Shown: positions 17,800 to 26,280, counted from the first letter of the stretch. The stretch is 35,302 nucleotides of DNA from Chloroflexota bacterium (GCA_030613785.1 JAUWLF010000037.1:1-35302), one strand, 5' to 3'. Made by a program: numbers and translations. The notes: a model not told the origin generated them from the letters alone.

Positions 17800-18180
17800 T
17801 CAGCTTGCCAGCATGTCGTTCCACGCCGCTCGGAGCTCCTTGATGGCCAGGTTGGTCAGCCTTCGGTAGTAGCGCTGATGACTAGGCACTGCGACAGCGA
17901 GGATGAAATCCTCACCGTCCACCTTGAAGTAGCGGCAGACCAGCCGTATGTTGTCGCTCGCTCGAGCGGAGACCTCATCAAGCTGGGCCAATCCGACATG
18001 ATCTTGCGTCTCGCGGGCCGCACTTCTGAGAAGGGCGACCATCGCGGCGGTGATGTCGGGATCGTAATCGGAAGGCACCGTGGCAATTGGCAGGCCGTCG
18101 CTGGTAGCCAGCACGGAGAACTCGAAACCACCTTCTCTGTTAATCCTCTCTAGAGTTCGCTCAAAAGACACGTCTGACAT
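17800..18180 (-). CDS. Roadblock/LC7-domain protein (MglB-like)
   Basis: A 126-residue single-domain protein with the Roadblock/LC7 fold. It starts with an amphipathic helix (FERTLERINREGGFEFSVLA), then the characteristic turn TSDGLPIATVP, a long central helix with hydrophobic/charged spacing, strands around FILAVAVPS and a C-terminal helix. Roadblock proteins such as MglB bind Ras-like MglA GTPases as GAPs or scaffolds. It starts four bases after the stop of the MglA-like gene, so it is the natural partner candidate of that GTPase and is translationally coupled to it. It is the last gene of the unit. Cognate pairing is an inference. Confidence 0.8.
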   Translation of the reverse strand: MSDVSFERTLERINREGGFEFSVLATSDGLPIATVPSDYDPDITAAMVALLRSAARETQDHVGLAQLDEVSARASDNIRLVCRYFKVDGEDFILAVAVPSHQRYYRRLTNLAIKELRAAWNDMLAS

Positions 18181-18184
18181 GGGG

Positions 18185-18760
18185 CTAGGTCCTGGACACC
18201 ACCAAGTTGATGGCAGCTTTCAGCGTCTCTACCACTCCGACCCCCTCTGTGGCCACCGACTGGAACTGGGGGGCTCCGTCGCGAGCTAGCTGCATGCGCA
18301 ATAGTGCAACCGGAGCTATGCTGGGCAGGTCTCGTTTGTTGTACTGGAGAATGAGGGGGAATTCGCCGGGATTCACTCCCAAGGCTCGCAAGTTCGACTT
18401 CAGGTTCCGCATCGTCTCTATGTTGGCCTTCAGCCGATTCAGTTGCGAATCGGCCACATATACCACAGCATCGGCGCCTTGCAGAACCAGCCTCCGGCTG
18501 GCTACATAGCACGGTTGACCGGGCACCGTATAGAGATTGAATTTGGGCTTGAGTCCCTTGATCCGCCCCAGTTCGAGTTGCATGAAATCGAAATACAGGG
18601 TGCGATCTCCCCTCGTCTTGAGTGAGATGAGTTCTCCTCTCAGTGCAGGCTTAGTCCTGGCATGGATGTGTTCTAGGTTGGTCGTCTTCCCGCTCAGGGC
18701 TGGGCCATAGTAGACGATCTTGAGGTTGATCTCGCGCATTTTCCAGTTGATGAACATCAT
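18185..18760 (-). CDS. MglA-type Ras-like small GTPase
   Basis: A 191-residue cytoplasmic GTPase of the bacterial MglA family. The N-terminus MFINWKMREINLKIVYYG parallels the MglA beginning. The P-loop is GPALSGKTT, switch I/II includes DRTLYFDFMQLELG and LYTVPGQ, and the base-recognition motif is QYNKRDLP. The segment VVYVADSQLNRLKANIETM is MglA-specific. In known systems MglA sets cell polarity and motility, while in non-motile lineages its role is unclear. The start is either of two adjacent ATGs (18760 or 18757). The second fits the family and spacing to AGGGGG better. It is flanked on both sides by Roadblock genes. Confidence 0.92.
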   Translation of the reverse strand: MMFINWKMREINLKIVYYGPALSGKTTNLEHIHARTKPALRGELISLKTRGDRTLYFDFMQLELGRIKGLKPKFNLYTVPGQPCYVASRRLVLQGADAVVYVADSQLNRLKANIETMRNLKSNLRALGVNPGEFPLILQYNKRDLPSIAPVALLRMQLARDGAPQFQSVATEGVGVVETLKAAINLVVSRT

Positions 18761-18790
18761 GCCCCCTGAAGGAAATGCGGCGACCCCTCT

Positions 18791-19276
18791 CTACTCAAGG
18801 AAAGCCTCATCCAACCCTGCTGCCAGGGCTCCGCCAAACTCGCGATCCACAACGGCGCTGGCTCTCTCCAACCATGGCTCCAGTTCAGGTGCCAATTCGA
18901 GGAGTTCATTGACAGCGAGCCTGGCGAAGATGCGTACCAAGCCAATCTGCGTCATCCCATCAAAAATGATGACCAACAGGAAAGTCCGTCCCACGGTAGA
19001 GATGTAGATGTGGCGTCTGTGTCCCTCGTGGAAGAGGTAGGAAAACGGTGTGGTCTCTCCCATCTGTCTGGCTATCTCAGCCGTGGCCGCCATGTTGCTG
19101 GCGGTCACAGCAGCCAAGGCGGAGGTATCCAAGTCTTCGTCTTTTCCCCGTTCGCTGATCAACTGCCCAGTGATGTCTGCCAGCAGGACACACACAGCAC
19201 GACTTCGCTGCAGCAACCGCTCGAGGCAGTCCTCTATCTTGATGAGCGGTTCACTAGGAGGAATCAGAGTCTCCAT
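18791..19276 (-). CDS. Roadblock/LC7-like regulatory protein
   Basis: A 161-residue protein built like the one at 21194-21775. It has a helix ending LERLLQRSRAVCVLLADITGQLISERGK, an alanine-rich helix (ALAAVTASNMAATAEIARQMGE), FHEGHRRHIYISTVGRTFLLVIIFD, and a last helical segment. This is a Roadblock/LC7 variant with a C-terminal extension of about 45 residues, and I would expect it to dimerise with another Roadblock protein or bind the GTPase. AAGGGA precedes the ATG. Thirty bases separate it from the MglA-like gene downstream. The function is unknown. Confidence 0.75.
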   Translation of the reverse strand: METLIPPSEPLIKIEDCLERLLQRSRAVCVLLADITGQLISERGKDEDLDTSALAAVTASNMAATAEIARQMGETTPFSYLFHEGHRRHIYISTVGRTFLLVIIFDGMTQIGLVRIFARLAVNELLELAPELEPWLERASAVVDREFGGALAAGLDEAFLE

Positions 19277-19302
19277 TTTCCCTTCTCCTCACCAACAGCT
19301 AG

Positions 19303-20466
19303 CTATTCCTCGGGAAGATCGTACCAGCGCCTGGCCTCCCCGATCCTGGCCCGTGCTTGCCAACGTAGCGACTTGGGTGCAGCCTCGATCATCTCCCTCA
19401 ACTGGCGGGCGCGCGTGACGTAGGCCCTTTGCTGCTCGCCAGCCAGGAAATCGTCCACCAGGTCGATGCTTCTTTCGATGTTCATAGTGACTGTCTTGTA
19501 CCAGCCCCAGTCATCGCCGCACAACCGAGCGATGAAGACAGCGTCCACCGAGTCGGCATCGGCTTCCGCACCCAGTTCGTGATCGTATAGGATGACGTAG
19601 ATGTCTCTCAAGTCCTTCTCACCCATCTGCACGATTTGCAGTTTCGACAGGAGCAAATCTGCCAAGGGGATCGTCGACTGGTGCAATTCCAAGCGGTTGG
19701 CGAAGGGCAGCTGGTGGCACATGTGAAAGGAGTCCACGAATACGTCTATCATGACCCCTTCCTCAGGGTCGGAGTACTTCAGGCGCCTGTGTCCGTGGAG
19801 GGCGTTGAAGCGCTGATGTGGTTCGTAGCCGAGGATCTCCATCACACCATCAATATCCCGTCGTTGTCTGCCATAGGCGGCGAAATCAAGGTCAAGTCTA
19901 TCGGGTGGCAAGGTCATGCTGGCCGCGCTGGGGCAGACCTCCTTGACAGCCAAGCCTCCCAGCATGCGCAATAGAACGGCTCGCCCTTGGGCAGCGCTGA
20001 TGGCTTCCCGCGCCCGAGTTAGAAGCAGGTCTGTGGCACCCGGCGGGAGCTCTTCCTCGATCGCGGTTGCCTCTCCAACTTCTTGAGCCGGCGAGGGAGG
20101 AGCGCTGGGGCGAGGGGGCTCCTTTTCTTTCAGCACCTCAGTGAGCTTCTTGGCAGCCACGTTGGCGGTGAGGTTTAGAAGGGGGACATTGATGGTGCGC
20201 ACGCAGAGGATGTAAAGGCAAGCAACTCGCAAGTTCTTGACCACCATCCTTCCTTCTCGGAATACCAGATCCAACTCATGAACTCTGCGCCGCCTGGTCG
20301 TTTCCAATCCTTCGATGGTCTGCAAGATGGTGCGGGCAGGTGGCAAGAATGAGGCGTCATCGAAGACGGAGGGTAGGGCACGGGCCACGAGCGTGCCCTC
20401 AGCGTTGCAGACGAAGGAGCCGGTCACGCCGACAACAGCATTGATGTCCTCCAATATACTCTTCAT
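19303..20466 (-). CDS. Roadblock/LC7 domain fused to a nucleotidyltransferase-like domain
   Basis: A 387-residue protein with two unrelated parts. Residues 1 to about 110 form a Roadblock/LC7 domain (ILEDINAVVGVTGSFVCNAE, then a long helix and ILCVRTINVPLL). A proline-rich linker follows (PPRPSAPPSPAQ). From about 150 onward the sequence looks like an AbiEii/NTP_transf-type nucleotidyltransferase: a glycine turn in LLRMLGGLAVKEV, the metal-type motif LDLDFAAYG, then MIDVFVD and a helix IPLADLLLSKLQIVQMGEKD. The catalytic activity and target are unknown. ATG 20466 is chosen because GGAGGAG sits immediately upstream, and the in-frame TTG at 20478 precedes it. The NTase assignment is by pattern, not a search. 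Confidence 0.7.
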   Translation of the reverse strand: MKSILEDINAVVGVTGSFVCNAEGTLVARALPSVFDDASFLPPARTILQTIEGLETTRRRRVHELDLVFREGRMVVKNLRVACLYILCVRTINVPLLNLTANVAAKKLTEVLKEKEPPRPSAPPSPAQEVGEATAIEEELPPGATDLLLTRAREAISAAQGRAVLLRMLGGLAVKEVCPSAASMTLPPDRLDLDFAAYGRQRRDIDGVMEILGYEPHQRFNALHGHRRLKYSDPEEGVMIDVFVDSFHMCHQLPFANRLELHQSTIPLADLLLSKLQIVQMGEKDLRDIYVILYDHELGAEADADSVDAVFIARLCGDDWGWYKTVTMNIERSIDLVDDFLAGEQQRAYVTRARQLREMIEAAPKSLRWQARARIGEARRWYDLPEE

Positions 20467-20482
20467 GATCTCCTCCAACTCG

Positions 20483-21169
20483 CTAGCCCAAGACCTTGTC
20501 CGCTTCGGCGCTGACCAGGGCTGGTGAAGCTCTGTCGCTCAACAACAGACCCACGAAGAAGGTTGGTCGTTCGAGGATGAGCATCCTGTCTTTGCCCATA
20601 GTCACCAGGCCCCAGTCAAAGGGTGCAAGACTCATGGCAGCCCCAAGCTCGTCGGCCGCATTGCCCACGAACACTGCCACGGCACCCTCCTTTTCCGGGT
20701 TGCCCTCTATCTCACTTGCGAGAACGATACCATCTCGCGAGATGAGGACTGACCCCTCCACCTCAGCTATCTTCTTGAGTTCGCTGGCCAGACTTGCCAT
20801 CTCGTCCGTCCCACTGGATGGTTGCGTGGCAACTTCCTCTACGGACTCCTCCACCAGAGCCGTAGCTTCGTCCACGCGGCGAATCCCCTCCAGCAACAAC
20901 TCGTTCCAGTTTGTGGTGATGGTTCTGTCCGCAGGGATCTCATCGGCCTCCACGATGAAGGAACCGTCCGGCCACCTGAGGAGTTCATATACGGCTTCAT
21001 CTCCCAGCAAGTCTCCAACCGCAGCGTGCACGATAGATCCGTCGGAGAAACAGATGAACCCTCCCTGTCCTTGATAACTCACAGATACTGTCGCTGTGTT
21101 CCTCTCGGCGCAGTTCAGTTGGATTATGCTGGGCAGACTTAACTCCTTCAGCGTTCCCTCAATAGGCAT
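20483..21169 (-). CDS. DUF4388 (PATAN)-Roadblock protein
   Basis: A 228-residue protein. The N-terminal 90 residues follow the DUF4388/PATAN pattern: MPIEGTLKELSLPSIIQLN, GGFICFSDGSIVHAAVGDLLGDEAVYELLRWPDGSF. Such domains are found in two-component and GTPase-linked regulators. A spacer rich in acidic residues leads to a C-terminal Roadblock/LC7 domain (ELKKIAEVEGSVLISRDGIVLAS, then a helix and FFVGLLLS). GGGAGG lies nine bases before the ATG. It is next to the Roadblock-NTase gene (16-base gap) and clearly in the same transcription unit. It probably acts as an adaptor between the GTPase and a sensor; that is inferred from domains only. Confidence 0.8.
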   Translation of the reverse strand: MPIEGTLKELSLPSIIQLNCAERNTATVSVSYQGQGGFICFSDGSIVHAAVGDLLGDEAVYELLRWPDGSFIVEADEIPADRTITTNWNELLLEGIRRVDEATALVEESVEEVATQPSSGTDEMASLASELKKIAEVEGSVLISRDGIVLASEIEGNPEKEGAVAVFVGNAADELGAAMSLAPFDWGLVTMGKDRMLILERPTFFVGLLLSDRASPALVSAEADKVLG

Positions 21170-21193
21170 GTTGGTCTTCCTCCCTTTGGCTTC

Positions 21194-21775
21194 CTAATGC
21201 CTCTTCCTGGGCCACCGTATCAAGTCTGTTACTTGGTCCTCGTCCTGAGTCAAGCTCCTCCTCGAAGGAGGTTTCTTCTCCTCAAATACGACATCCAACT
21301 CCTCACTGAGAGATTTGGCGAAATCAGTGGCAAGGGTCTCCTTGGGCCTAGTGGCTTCCGTTTCTGCAACGATGCGCAGCACATCTTGAATGCTCCTTTT
21401 GATGTACAGCCAGACCATGCCGATCTTGGGTGCATATATGTCTCTGTCGAAAACGAGAACCAGGAAGAGAGCGCTGCCGATATTAGAGGAGTAGATATCA
21501 TATCTCTGGCCTTCGTGGAAAGTGAGGTTGAAGGTCCGTCGCGTCTCCTGTAGCTGACGCGACATCTCTGAGGTGGTGGCGAAGCTGGCAGCGAGCAGGG
21601 AGACAATAGTGGTGATGTTCAGTTGACGCACATTACCAGCCTGCGCGATGATCTGCCCCATCAGATCCACCAACACGACAGCCGCCGCATCTGCGTCTAC
21701 CTGGAGCTCCATCAGCCTTCTGCCGATGGCTTCCAGATACTCACCAGAAAGAGAGGAGACCCTTTTCTGAGTCAT
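21194..21775 (-). CDS. Roadblock/LC7-like protein with C-terminal tail
   Basis: A 193-residue protein and the first gene downstream of a consensus promoter. It resembles the product at 18791-19276: AAAVVLVDLMGQIIAQAG, a helix with SLLAASFATTSEMSRQLQE, FHEGQRYDIYSSNIGSALFLVLVFD, and KIGMVWLYIKRSIQDVLRIV. The last 45 residues are charged and probably disordered. It is assigned to the Roadblock/LC7 superfamily by pattern and context. The matching FHEG-x-R motif in both proteins suggests a duplicated pair within this operon. No strong SD is visible before the ATG at 21775. Confidence 0.72.
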   Translation of the reverse strand: MTQKRVSSLSGEYLEAIGRRLMELQVDADAAAVVLVDLMGQIIAQAGNVRQLNITTIVSLLAASFATTSEMSRQLQETRRTFNLTFHEGQRYDIYSSNIGSALFLVLVFDRDIYAPKIGMVWLYIKRSIQDVLRIVAETEATRPKETLATDFAKSLSEELDVVFEEKKPPSRRSLTQDEDQVTDLIRWPRKRH

Positions 21776-21918
21776 CTACTTTTCTCGGCAGTCGACGGGA
21801 ATGCGAAAAAGACCAGCTCCTTTCTCTTCAGTCCGGCGCAAGCTGGCCTGTCAATTGACTGCCCCCCCTGGTAGGACATTGGACGGGATTGCGCAGAGAT
21901 CGAGGGCTTGCGAGACAG

Positions 21919-21947
21919 AGTATATCACATTTTTGCGGATGTGTCAA
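21919..21947 (-). promoter_or_regulatory. consensus promoter of the Roadblock/MglA operon
   Basis: On the minus strand: TTGACA (complement of 21942-21947), a 17-base spacer and TATACT (complement of 21919-21924), with TG two bases upstream of the -10. It gives a leader of about 137 bases before the first Roadblock gene, so the operon can be transcribed independently of the kinase gene upstream. Confidence 0.87.
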
Positions 21948-21988
21948 TGACCGAATAGTACTAGTCGACAATGTAGAGTTTATGCGGT

Positions 21989-23794
21989 TCATAGCTCCAA
22001 CGGCTTGTGTGAACCGGCGCCTTTGTGGTTGGCAGGTAAGCGTACGGTGAAGGTCGAGCCTTTGCCCACGTCGCTTCTGACATCTATTCTCCCGCCATGT
22101 CTCTCGATAATGCCGTGGCTCACGGATAGGCCCAATCCGGTACCTTTGGGCTTGGTCGTGAAGAAGGGATCGAAGATGTTGGCCAGCTCAGCGACGGGGA
22201 TGCCCTCGCCCGCGTCGGTGAAGCTGATACTGACTTCCTGGCGTCTCTCATCCCGGGTCGTCTCTATGTACAAGTCACCTCCTGAGGGCATGGCTTCAAC
22301 AGCATTGATGATGATGTTCAAGAACACCTGCTTCAGTAGATTGCTGACGCCATCAACCAGGGGCAATGGCGAGGTTGCATCTCGATGTACCATTACTCTC
22401 GCGTGCTGAAGTCGCTTTGCGGCCAGGGATAGCACATCGTCTAGAAGGGCTTCGATGTCTACGGGTGCCACTGTCTCCTTGGATGGGCGATAGAAATCGA
22501 GCATACGTTGCACCAGATCGGTGAGACGCTCCACCTCTTCCTGTGCCATGGAGAGATACTCAAGGCGTTTGTCTTGGCCGAGCGACGATTTGTGTATCAC
22601 GAGATGAAGGCAGTTGTGAATAGCTTGTAGAGGATTGTTGATCTCGTGAGCCAGAGAGGCCGCTATCTTGCCTGTCGCCGCTAGCTTCTCGGCCCTGATG
22701 AGTTGGTCCTGCGATTTCTCCAACTCCCGTGTGAACTCCGAGAGTTCGGTATAGAGGCGAGCATTCTCCACGGCGATGGCGACCGTGGTTGCCATAGAAC
22801 CAAGCAACTCGAGGTCATCGTCGGTGAACTTGCCGTCCATGCTGTTCATCAGCTCGATGGCTCCGATGACGTGATCTCTGATGACCAAGGGCACAGAGAG
22901 GACGGAACGACATTCGATACCCAGATGTTCACTGAGTAAGCTGTCAAAGCGTGGCTCGCCAGTCACGTCTGGCACCAGAAGTGCTTGTCCTTCCTTAACA
23001 ACCCAGCCGGAGATCCCCTGTCCCACCTCTAGCTTCAGGGGACCGAGATTCCGCGGGCCGTGCAGACTCACGCGAAGCACGAGTTCGTTTGTCGTTTCGT
23101 CCAGAAGAAAAAGACAAGCAGCTTCCGCCTTGATGATCTTGTTGATGCCCCGCATCGCCAAGCGCAATACCTCTTCCAGGTCGAGAGTGGAAACGACCAG
23201 TCGGCTCAGTTCATTCAGAGCAGCGAGCTGTCTGGTCTTGTTTCTGGTTGCCTCGTGGACGCGTGAGTTCTCGATGGCGATGGCCACCTGGCTGGCCAAA
23301 ACGGTCAGGAGTTGCAGATCCAAGAAGTCGAAAGGGGATTCCCTGGTAGTCTTGCTGGCGTTCAGCACTCCGATGACATGCCCCTGAGTCTTGAGGGGTA
23401 CACAGAGCGCGGAAGACACGTCGTCTCGCTGCATGGCTTCGCGGATAGTGGGATCCACTGGAGCGTCTTCGGCTAGCAATAGGGGCTGCCCATGCTCGAT
23501 CACCCAGCCAGCCACACCTTCCCCGGGCTTCACCTTGGCAGACGCAGCCACCTCGGCGGGCAGCCCCACAGCGGCCTCCACGCGCAATTCCTGGCTTTCC
23601 ATGTCCAGCAACATCAACGAGACGATGTCGGCGTCCGTCTCGCGCTCCACGACCTCCAGGATGAGTTGGTAGAGACGTTCAATCTCGACCTCAGACAGTA
23701 GGGTCTCACTGACCTCGAGGAGAGGCAGTAGCGCCCCGAGTAGTTCTGCATCTCGCGCTTGCGGCTCGAGCCCTTGGGTGTTCTCGGCAGACAT
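21989..23794 (-). CDS. GAF-GAF sensor histidine kinase
   Basis: A 601-residue soluble kinase without transmembrane helices. Two GAF domains come first (about residues 25-180 and 200-345), with repeated patterns GVAGWVIEHGQPLLL / GISGWVVKEGQALLV and SALCVPLKTQGHVIGVLN / SVLSVPLVIRDHVIGAIEL. A dimerisation helix follows, with the phosphoacceptor in AASLAHEINNPLQ. The HATPase domain shows the N box IIINAVEAMPSGG, G1 DAGEGIP, F box DPFFTTKPKGTGLGLS and G2. The second ATG (23794) fits the SD AGAGGGG better than the first at 23800. No response regulator is adjacent. Its position directly upstream of the Roadblock/MglA operon suggests a shared pathway, but it has its own promoter. Confidence 0.92.
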   Translation of the reverse strand: MSAENTQGLEPQARDAELLGALLPLLEVSETLLSEVEIERLYQLILEVVERETDADIVSLMLLDMESQELRVEAAVGLPAEVAASAKVKPGEGVAGWVIEHGQPLLLAEDAPVDPTIREAMQRDDVSSALCVPLKTQGHVIGVLNASKTTRESPFDFLDLQLLTVLASQVAIAIENSRVHEATRNKTRQLAALNELSRLVVSTLDLEEVLRLAMRGINKIIKAEAACLFLLDETTNELVLRVSLHGPRNLGPLKLEVGQGISGWVVKEGQALLVPDVTGEPRFDSLLSEHLGIECRSVLSVPLVIRDHVIGAIELMNSMDGKFTDDDLELLGSMATTVAIAVENARLYTELSEFTRELEKSQDQLIRAEKLAATGKIAASLAHEINNPLQAIHNCLHLVIHKSSLGQDKRLEYLSMAQEEVERLTDLVQRMLDFYRPSKETVAPVDIEALLDDVLSLAAKRLQHARVMVHRDATSPLPLVDGVSNLLKQVFLNIIINAVEAMPSGGDLYIETTRDERRQEVSISFTDAGEGIPVAELANIFDPFFTTKPKGTGLGLSVSHGIIERHGGRIDVRSDVGKGSTFTVRLPANHKGAGSHKPLEL

Positions 23795-23811
23795 GATCAT
23801 CCCCTCTTGCT

Positions 23812-23840
23812 ATAATATCAGGTTTTGTGTCCCTTGACAA
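23812..23840 (-). promoter_or_regulatory. promoter of the histidine kinase gene
   Basis: On the minus strand: TTGTCA (complement of 23835-23840), a 17-base spacer and TATTAT (complement of 23812-23817). Transcription starts close to the ATG at 23794, leaving a very short leader with AGAGGGG. Confidence 0.75.
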
Positions 23841-24002
23841 CAGTACCTTTTTCCCATGCCGGCCCACACGGGTACTGCGGGAACTGCAGTCGCCAGGGCC
23901 AAGGCCAGGCAAGGGAACCTTTTTCCCCTTCGAGGCGTCTTCTTGTCGAAGGAAGCAAGTGAGAGTCGGCATGATTCCAAACGAACTGAGAGGAGGCTAC
24001 GG

Positions 24003-26228
24003 ATGAAAAGGAAGATGCTTCTGATGGGTCTGGTGATCGCAGGGTTGCTCTGCTCCAGCTTTGGAGTGGCCTACGCTGATGGAGTGGTGATCGTGGAGAC
24101 CCCACCGGGAGTCCCGCCGCCCGAGACGCCTAACCTGGTCATCAAGTATCACCGCGTCAGCGTGGACATTAGCGATCAGGTTGCCACTACCGAGGTGGAC
24201 CAAGTCTTCCTGAACGACACGAGGTACGATCTAGAGGGCATCTATATCTTCCCCCTGCCGGAGGAAGCGGCCATCTCGGACTTCGCCATGTATGTGGATG
24301 GCGAGAGGTGGGATGGGGAGATATTGCCGCGCGATGAAGCACGCAGGATCTACGAGGACATCGTGCGTCGTCGTCTCGACCCGGCCTTGCTGGAGTATGT
24401 GGGGCGCGACACCTTCAAAGCCAGCATATTCCCCATCGAACCGGGTGAGGAACGAAGAGTGGAGTTAGCCTACGGCCAGATCTTGGAGAACGATGGCGGG
24501 TTGGTGGGATACGTCTATCCTCTGGACACGGAGCGCTTCTCCGCCCGTCCCCTGGAAGAGGTGGTGATCACTGTGAGAGTGAGCTCCACGCAGCCCATAC
24601 GGGCTATCTATTCTCCCAGCCATGACGTCGCCATTGACCGCATTGATGAGCACACGGCGAACGTGAGTTTCGAGGCCTCAGACGTGCTTCCAGACCGGGA
24701 TTTTGAGCTCTACTACACCGTCTCCGATGAAGATTTCGGCGTGAATGTGCTTAGCTACCGGGAGCGCGGAGAGGATGGCTTCTTCCTGTTGCTGGTGGCG
24801 CCGAAGGTAGAGGTGGACGAAAGGGATGTGGTGGCCAAGGATGTGATCTTCGTGCTGGACACTTCCGGAAGCATGGAGGGGGAGAAGATAGATCAGGCCA
24901 AAGATGCTCTGGAGTTCATCCTCGACCATCTGAACGCGGAGGACCGTTTCAACATCGTGGCTTTCAGCTCGGGCGTCAGGACTTACGCGCGGGAACCCGA
25001 ACCCGCTGCGGCAAGCGATGAGGCCCGCCGGTTCATCGATGATCTGCGCGCCGTAGGCGGGACTAACATAGACCTGGCCCTGGCGGAGGCCCTGGCCATG
25101 GCCGACGGCGAGCGTCCCCAGATCATCATCTTCCTGACCGATGGGTTGGCCACCGAGGGTGTCACCGACACCGATAGGATCATCGCCAACGTGAGCCGCC
25201 AAGCCTCAGAGAACGTGAGAATCTACACCTTTGGCCTCGGTGACGATGTGAATACGTTCCTGTTGGACACCATCGCCCAGGACAACCGCGGCGCCAGCTC
25301 CTATGTGCGCCCCCATCAGAGCATCGAGGAGGAGGTGTCCACCTTCTACGCCAAGGTGAGTATGCCGTTGTTGGCCGACATAGAGCTGGACTTCGGCGAT
25401 CTGCGGGTTGAGGATACCTACCCGTATCCCTTGCCTGACCTCTTCGCAGGAAGCCAGTTGGTGATGGTCGGGCGGTACAGGGAAGGGGGCCGGACCGACA
25501 TCATTCTGCGTGGCGTCGTGAATGGAGAGGAGCAGGAGTTCGTGTATGAGAATCTGCGTTTCTCCGACCGGGGTGGTGAGGACTTCATTCCCCGGCTGTG
25601 GGCCACGCGGAAGATAGGCTATCTGCTCAATGAGATTCGGCTACACGGCGAGGGGCGGGAGGTGATCGACGAGATCGTGGAGCTGAGCGTGCGCTATGGG
25701 ATCATGACCCCCTATACCTCCTTCTTGGTTGAGGACGAGCACGACATCTTCACTCCTGAGGGGCGCGAGGAAGCTGCCAGCGAGATGTGGCACCAGGCCA
25801 CGGCCGTTCCGGCGCCAATGGTGGGTGCCGCGGCGGTGCAGGATGCCGAGAATCGGGAGGCGCTACGTTCAACGGAGAAGGCGCAGGACAACACTGAAGA
25901 GATCAAGTACGCCAGAGAGAAGGTATTCGTACTGCGCAACGGTATCTGGACCGACACGACCTTTGATAGCTCCATGGAGACAGCAAAGGTAGGCTTCGGC
26001 AGCGACGACTACTTCGCCTTGATGGCGGGCCATCCCGAGTGGGGGTACTACTTCTCCGTAGGCCAGGAGGTAATCGTGGTGTTGGACGGCGTGGCCTACC
26101 AGGTATCGGAGGGCGACTTTCAGCCGATAGACATCCCCGTGGAGCCGCCTTCCCCGGATACATCTTTCAGCCCTTGGGACTTCCTGACGCAGTTGGTGGA
26201 ATGGGTTATGAACCTGCTGCCTGGATAG
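24003..26228 (+). CDS. secreted VIT and vWA domain protein
   Basis: A 741-residue exported protein. The N-terminus is a signal peptide (KRK, then a hydrophobic stretch to about residue 25, VAYADG). A VIT domain (about 40-165) reads VSVDISDQVATTEVDQVF and IYIFPLPEEAAISDFAMYVDG. The vWA domain (about 285-460) has a complete MIDAS: DTSGS, a threonine in GGTNIDLALAEAL, and FLTDGLATEG. The rest includes a conserved YGIMTPYTSFLVEDE segment typical of inter-alpha-trypsin-inhibitor-like bacterial proteins. These are thought to mediate metal-dependent adhesion. There is no C-terminal helix or sortase motif. GAGGAGG precedes ATG 24003, and upstream in-frame starts lack one. It is divergent from the kinase gene. 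Confidence 0.92.
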   Translation: MKRKMLLMGLVIAGLLCSSFGVAYADGVVIVETPPGVPPPETPNLVIKYHRVSVDISDQVATTEVDQVFLNDTRYDLEGIYIFPLPEEAAISDFAMYVDGERWDGEILPRDEARRIYEDIVRRRLDPALLEYVGRDTFKASIFPIEPGEERRVELAYGQILENDGGLVGYVYPLDTERFSARPLEEVVITVRVSSTQPIRAIYSPSHDVAIDRIDEHTANVSFEASDVLPDRDFELYYTVSDEDFGVNVLSYRERGEDGFFLLLVAPKVEVDERDVVAKDVIFVLDTSGSMEGEKIDQAKDALEFILDHLNAEDRFNIVAFSSGVRTYAREPEPAAASDEARRFIDDLRAVGGTNIDLALAEALAMADGERPQIIIFLTDGLATEGVTDTDRIIANVSRQASENVRIYTFGLGDDVNTFLLDTIAQDNRGASSYVRPHQSIEEEVSTFYAKVSMPLLADIELDFGDLRVEDTYPYPLPDLFAGSQLVMVGRYREGGRTDIILRGVVNGEEQEFVYENLRFSDRGGEDFIPRLWATRKIGYLLNEIRLHGEGREVIDEIVELSVRYGIMTPYTSFLVEDEHDIFTPEGREEAASEMWHQATAVPAPMVGAAAVQDAENREALRSTEKAQDNTEEIKYAREKVFVLRNGIWTDTTFDSSMETAKVGFGSDDYFALMAGHPEWGYYFSVGQEVIVVLDGVAYQVSEGDFQPIDIPVEPPSPDTSFSPWDFLTQLVEWVMNLLPG

Positions 26229-26257
26229 CCGGCACATCGAATAGAGCGAGAAAGCGG

Positions 26258-26280
26258 AGAGGCTGGTCAAACCAGCCTCT
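26258..26280 (+). terminator. stem-loop after the VIT-vWA gene
   Basis: AGAGGCTGGT (26258-26267), loop CAA, ACCAGCCTCT (26271-26280). A perfect 10-bp stem, but only a poor T-run (TCGTGCTTGT) follows, so it is a weak intrinsic terminator or a processed 3' hairpin. Confidence 0.6.
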
